Assembly (NCBI GenBank): GCA_900100595.1
Contig: FMUA01000019.1
Coordinates: 1 to 52,986, forward strand
Direction: 5' to 3'
DNA from: Ruminococcaceae bacterium P7
Lineage (GTDB): Bacteria; Bacillota; Clostridia; Oscillospirales; Acutalibacteraceae
DNA length: 52,986 nt
Part shown: positions 47,708 through 52,986 of the stretch, piece after piece
Numbering within the stretch: the first letter of the stretch is position 1
Layout: the number at the start of each line of letters is the position of its first letter
Position numbers and translations under genes: made by a program
The notes under the pieces: model-generated
Databases searched by the model: none
Told to the model about the DNA's origin: nothing
Seen by the model: only the letters and a program-made list of their open reading frames with translations

Positions 47708-48121
47708 ATGGTTAGAGAATTAGTGCACGACCCGATGTTTTTGGGAATAAAATCAAAGCCCGCGACAAAAGAGGATAGCTTGATCGCGCGTGATCTGCTC
47801 GATACCCTGAACGTTCACCGCGAGACCTGCGTCGGTATGGCGGCGAATATGATAGGCAAGACGGTCAAAATCATCGCCTTTATCGACGGCGTGAGACCGA
47901 CCGTGATGTATAACCCCGAGATGATCTCAAAAGCCGCGCCGTATGAAACAGAGGAAGGCTGTCTGTCGCTCCTCGGCGCGCCGAGAAAAACTACGAGATA
48001 CAAAACGATCAGGGTAAAGTATCAGGACGATAAATTCCAATGGAAAACAACGTCCTACTCCGGCTTCACCGCGCAGATTATCCAGCATGAGATCGACCAT
48101 TGCAACGGGATATTGATTTAA
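47708..48121 (+). CDS. Peptide deformylase-like protein with altered motif 1
   Basis: A 137-residue deformylase-fold protein. Motif 2 EEGCLS (83-87) and motif 3 QHEIDH (126-131) keep the metal Cys and both His. Motif 1 is G-M-A-A-N-M (43-48), where the usual Gln of GxAAxQ is Met. The missing Gln normally holds the formyl group, so activity may be altered. It is shorter than housekeeping Def. Probably an extra PDF-like copy, perhaps tolerant of deformylase inhibitors. Confidence 0.85.
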   Translation: MVRELVHDPMFLGIKSKPATKEDSLIARDLLDTLNVHRETCVGMAANMIGKTVKIIAFIDGVRPTVMYNPEMISKAAPYETEEGCLSLLGAPRKTTRYKTIRVKYQDDKFQWKTTSYSGFTAQIIQHEIDHCNGILI

Positions 48122-48159
48122 GGGGTTAGAGGAAAATCGGAATTTAGGAGATCGGAATA

Positions 48160-48834
48160 TTGAAACATAAAACAGAAAAGAAACAGAAGATACCTGTAAT
48201 CATCATATATTCTCTCATTTTTTACGGAGTCTGGGCTTTGTGGGAGCTTTTCGGCAGAAGCGCGGTCGGCAGTGTTGTATCCGACGAGGTTCTGCTTCCA
48301 TTCATAACAGAAGGAATCATTAAAGTATCGGTCTGGTTTTTGCCCGCGGTTTGTTTGGTGCGGTATTTCAGGGATGATGTATATATCGGATTAAAGGATA
48401 TGTTCACAAATCGCGTGAAGCTCCTTAAATATATCCCTGTATATCTGGGCTTTACCGCTTATTTGATCATAGGCGCTTTTATTCGCAAAGGCGGATTAGC
48501 TGTCAGCGACAGCTTCAGCTGCGGCGATTTGATTGATGTTCTTTTTGTAGGTATTACGGAGGAGATGGTTTTCCGCGGCTGGCTGTTGAATGTTACCGTC
48601 AGCGAAAAAAGAAAATGGCTGCCGATAATTATCAATGCGGTAATGTTTCTGCTGATCCATTTCTCGATTTGGATAAAAAGCGGAGTGTTTATAGATAGTT
48701 TCACAAGTCTGAATTTCTTGTGTGTGCCTGTATTGAGCGTCATTTTCAGCTGGTCATTTATTAAAAGCAAAAGCATCTGGATCCCGATCACCCTGCATAT
48801 GTATTGGGATTTGCTGATGTGTTTGTTCTATTAG
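48160..48834 (+). CDS. CPBP (CAAX/Abi) intramembrane metalloprotease
   Basis: A 224-residue membrane protein with several spans and the CPBP motifs EEMVFRGWLL (E-E-x-x-x-R) and FLLIHFSIW (His), plus IPITLHMYWDL (second His). Family members cleave membrane substrates or give immunity to bacteriocins. Start is TTG at 48160, 9 bases after AGGAG. Lies among the modifying-enzyme genes, same strand. Confidence 0.85.
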   Translation: MKHKTEKKQKIPVIIIYSLIFYGVWALWELFGRSAVGSVVSDEVLLPFITEGIIKVSVWFLPAVCLVRYFRDDVYIGLKDMFTNRVKLLKYIPVYLGFTAYLIIGAFIRKGGLAVSDSFSCGDLIDVLFVGITEEMVFRGWLLNVTVSEKRKWLPIIINAVMFLLIHFSIWIKSGVFIDSFTSLNFLCVPVLSVIFSWSFIKSKSIWIPITLHMYWDLLMCLFY

Positions 48835-48928
48835 TGATTTTATGACTGTTGAACGTTATATCAGCGCAGAATCACCCGAATCTGAGAATCAATTTATCAG
48901 GAAATAAGAAATGTAAGGAAGCATCAGG

Positions 48929-49669
48929 ATGATAATCTATTTCAGCGGAACGGGAAACTGCAAATATGTTGCCGAACAAATCGCGTCGGCTATCGGTGAT
49001 AAGGCGGTTTCTGTTGAGAAAAGCGACGGCAAAATTGCTTTGAAAAAGGGTGAAATTTTCGGCATCGTATTTCCCACGCACTTTTGGGAAATGCCTGCCA
49101 TTTTGCGCGAGTTTTTGGAGAAAGCGAGCATAACGGCAGAGGGTGAAAACTATTCCTTTGCCATAGCGACCTACGGAACAACACCGGGCTGCAGCGGAAC
49201 GGACACGAAGAAGCTTTTGCAGAAAAAGGGGATTGATCTCAACGCGGCGTTCAGCCTGAAAATGCCCGATAATTGGACGCCGATGTTCGACCTGAGCGAC
49301 ATAGAAAAGGTACGCCGTCAGAATGAAGAAGCCGATAAAAAACTTGCGGTTTTGATTGAAAAAATCAAAGTGAGAGTGAAGGGCAATCATGCCACGCCCA
49401 AAGCACCGTATTTTGTCCGCACGATGTCCGATCAAATGTATCTGAAAGCACGCAGGACGAGCAATTTCTATGTTGAAGATTCTTGTATCGGATGCGGTCT
49501 GTGCGCCAAGCAGTGTCCCGTAAAGGCAATCAAAATCCAAAACAGAAAGCCCGTATGGGTAAAGGAGCACTGCACGCTATGTCTGCGCTGCCTGCACCTG
49601 TGCCCGAAATTTTCCATTCAGTACGGCGACGGCAAAACCAAGCAGCACGGGCAGTATCATCATCCGTAA
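48929..49669 (+). CDS. EFR1-family flavodoxin-ferredoxin
   Basis: A 246-residue protein: N-terminal flavodoxin-like domain (YFSGTGNCKYVAEQI binds FMN phosphate) and C-terminal two [4Fe-4S] clusters, CIGCGLCAKQC and CTLCLRCLHLC. The EFR1 type is common in anaerobes as an electron carrier; partner unknown. ATG after AAGGAAGC. Confidence 0.92.
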   Translation: MIIYFSGTGNCKYVAEQIASAIGDKAVSVEKSDGKIALKKGEIFGIVFPTHFWEMPAILREFLEKASITAEGENYSFAIATYGTTPGCSGTDTKKLLQKKGIDLNAAFSLKMPDNWTPMFDLSDIEKVRRQNEEADKKLAVLIEKIKVRVKGNHATPKAPYFVRTMSDQMYLKARRTSNFYVEDSCIGCGLCAKQCPVKAIKIQNRKPVWVKEHCTLCLRCLHLCPKFSIQYGDGKTKQHGQYHHP

Positions 49670-49697
49670 ACAACAAGCCTCCTTACCTGCCTGTATC

Positions 49698-49796
49698 TTT
49701 TATGAAAACAGAGGATACAAAACCGTTAAGCACGTCAAAGAGGACTTCGGCGACGGAAAGTGTATGATTTATGATATTATGAGGAAAGAAAAATGA
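49698..49796 (+). pseudogene. GNAT acetyltransferase tail fragment 2
   Basis: Reads FYENRGYKTVKHVKEDF then GDGKCMIYDIMRKEK and a stop, the C-terminal end of a GNAT. The start and catalytic core are missing. DNA is near-identical to the fragment at 41643. The stop overlaps the nitrilase start by 3 bp (ATGA), so an original operon joint is preserved. Confidence 0.6.
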
Positions 49797-50626
49797 TTTT
49801 CAAGGTTGCTGTGCTTCAAATGCGTTCCGAAAATCGGGCGTATGAAGAGAATATAAAAACGATCATCAAATATATGACAGAAGCAAAGAAAAACAATGCG
49901 GATATTCTTTTGCTGCCGGAGTGTTTCATCACTGCCTATGACCTGACGATCGGTAATGATTCGGCGATATCCGAAAGCGATTTAACCGCGCTTTGCGATA
50001 AGGCAAAGGAATTGGGCATCGGGCTTGTCGCAACTGCCTTGACAAAAGGAAAGAAAAGCCCTCAAAACTCCGCTTTTGTTATCGGCAAACACGGCGAGAT
50101 ACTGATGAAATATTCCAAAGTCCACACCTGTGATTTTGCCGATGAAAGAGCATTGGAATCGGGAACGGAATTCAAGGTGTGCGACTTTGACGGCGTTAAA
50201 ATCGGAATCATGATCTGTTATGACAGAGAATACCCCGAAAGCGCGAGGATTCTGATGCTAAAGGGCGCGGAGATCATTCTTGTCCCAAACGATTGCGTCA
50301 GTATGCGCCCCCGTTTGCAGGCGCTTTCCACAAGAGCGTATGAGAATATGTGCGGCGTTGCGATGGCGTATCCCAACGGCAAAAACGCCGGCAATTCCTG
50401 CGCGTACAGCCCGATTTGCTGGGATGACAACGACGAATGTACAGATAACACGCTGCTGCTCGCCAACGCCGAAACAGAGGGATTGTTTTACGCCGCATTT
50501 GACATGGACGCTATCCGCAAATACCGCGAGCTTGAAATGATGGGAAATACATTCAGAAAAGTGAAGGCTTATTCTGATTTGTTAAGTGATGAAATACAAT
50601 ATCCGTTTATTAGGGAAGGGCAGTAA
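49793..50626 (+). CDS. Carbon-nitrogen hydrolase (nitrilase superfamily)
   Basis: A 277-residue enzyme with the Glu-Lys-Cys triad: LLPECFITAY (Glu43), MKYSKVHTCD (Lys) and IMICYDREYPESAR (Cys). It hydrolyses an amide or nitrile; sub-family not certain. GAGGAAAG precedes the ATG. Co-directional with neighbours. Confidence 0.9.
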   Translation: MIFKVAVLQMRSENRAYEENIKTIIKYMTEAKKNNADILLLPECFITAYDLTIGNDSAISESDLTALCDKAKELGIGLVATALTKGKKSPQNSAFVIGKHGEILMKYSKVHTCDFADERALESGTEFKVCDFDGVKIGIMICYDREYPESARILMLKGAEIILVPNDCVSMRPRLQALSTRAYENMCGVAMAYPNGKNAGNSCAYSPICWDDNDECTDNTLLLANAETEGLFYAAFDMDAIRKYRELEMMGNTFRKVKAYSDLLSDEIQYPFIREGQ

Positions 50627-50644
50627 AACGAGGAGATGCTTTTA

Positions 50645-51094
50645 ATGAAATTAGAAAATGCAGAATTGAAAAATATCGAAAGGATCGTGGCTATATCAAA
50701 AGCTGCGTTTGACAGCGATATTCATGTTGGCGCTTCCGAAGCAGATCGACCTCCTGATTATGATTCTATTCCATGGCACATTCAGATGAAAAATGAAGGA
50801 CATTTGATGCAGGCAGTCGTAGCCGGAGAAATCGTTGGCGGTGCCATTCTGTTTGCGGACAAAGACGGTGAAACATTGTACATTGGCAGAATATTTATAG
50901 ACCCGGTTCACTATCGGAAGGGGTATGGTCTTACCCTGATGAAGTTGGTAGAAACCTTCTATCCCGGTAACAAGAGAATCAAACTTGATACACCTCTTTG
51001 GAATGTAAGAACGAATGCTTTTTATACAAAGCTGGGTTATTGTGAAGTGAAACGAGATAAGGAGTTGGTTTACTACCAAAAAGAATTAGATTGA
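50645..51094 (+). CDS. GNAT acetyltransferase 4
   Basis: A 149-residue GNAT: LKNIERIVAISKAAFDSD, LYIGRIFIDPVHYRKGYGLT (CoA loop), NVRTNAFYTKLGYCEVKRDK. ATG at 50645 is nine bases after GAGGAG; the ATG at 50636 abuts it. Last gene of the run, ending 12 bp before the group II intron. Confidence 0.85.
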   Translation: MKLENAELKNIERIVAISKAAFDSDIHVGASEADRPPDYDSIPWHIQMKNEGHLMQAVVAGEIVGGAILFADKDGETLYIGRIFIDPVHYRKGYGLTLMKLVETFYPGNKRIKLDTPLWNVRTNAFYTKLGYCEVKRDKELVYYQKELD

Positions 51095-51106
51095 CAAATT
51101 CCGATT

Positions 51107-52986
<1,880 letters not shown>

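Noticed and set aside
41746..51094. Integron cassette array
   Set aside because: No integron integrase nearby, no recognisable attC-type inverted sites between genes, and several genes overlap or are only a few bases apart.

Overview
The window looks like an accessory region of a low-to-mid GC Clostridia genome, most likely Oscillospirales/Ruminococcus-like. The reasons are AGGAGG ribosome sites, TTG and GTG starts, DUF6809 genes, EFR1-type ferredoxin, a 3'-CCA-encoding tRNA-Trp remnant and a dense load of tyrosine integrases. This is inference from gene style; there is no rRNA or core marker to prove it.

Layout. Three identical 45-bp copies of the 3' half of a tRNA-Trp gene (reverse strand, anticodon loop to CCA) lie at 2893, 20071 and 35442. 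They divide the window into tandem integrated units. Unit A (1-2937) has an IS66-like start, a scarred ATPase/ParB fusion, three excisionase-like HTH genes and an intact integrase beside the first att. Unit B (2938-20070) carries a Fic gene, an XRE regulator with a Trp/Asp-tailed partner, an XRE-DUF3990 toxin-like pair, a type I restriction system with a YgjP-like protease, an IS5-type insertion, a membrane endonuclease/phosphatase-family gene with a structured leader, and a relaxase remnant fused by deletion to an integrase remnant beside the second att. Unit C (20116-35441) holds a three-gene membrane operon of unknown function, a palindromic element, DUF6809, a small integrase module (xis, replication-type HTH, RHH-like, integrase) and a seven-gene type III restriction operon with HEPN-like and membrane accessory genes. 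The region after the third att (35487 on) holds a second Fic locus with two VbhA-like antitoxin genes, a second Trp/Asp-tailed protein, a RelB-metallophosphoesterase pair, a second integrase-DUF6809 module, then a co-directional run (41.7-51.1 kb) of methyltransferases, GNATs, NUDIX, LD-carboxypeptidase-like, deformylase-like, CPBP, ferredoxin and nitrilase genes. That run is headed by a consensus promoter, a short leader peptide and an intrinsic terminator. A group II intron fills the right end.

How the parts work together. Most of the window is defence, toxin-antitoxin and integration machinery built up by repeated insertion at one tRNA gene. The best candidates for undescribed biology are the type III restriction operon with a HEPN gene between res and mod; the shared SSWDDDDDW tail on two unrelated small proteins near paralogous Fic genes; the RelB-metallophosphoesterase pair; and the leader-peptide attenuator ahead of the modifying-enzyme run. 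All functions are read from motifs by eye; no database search was possible.
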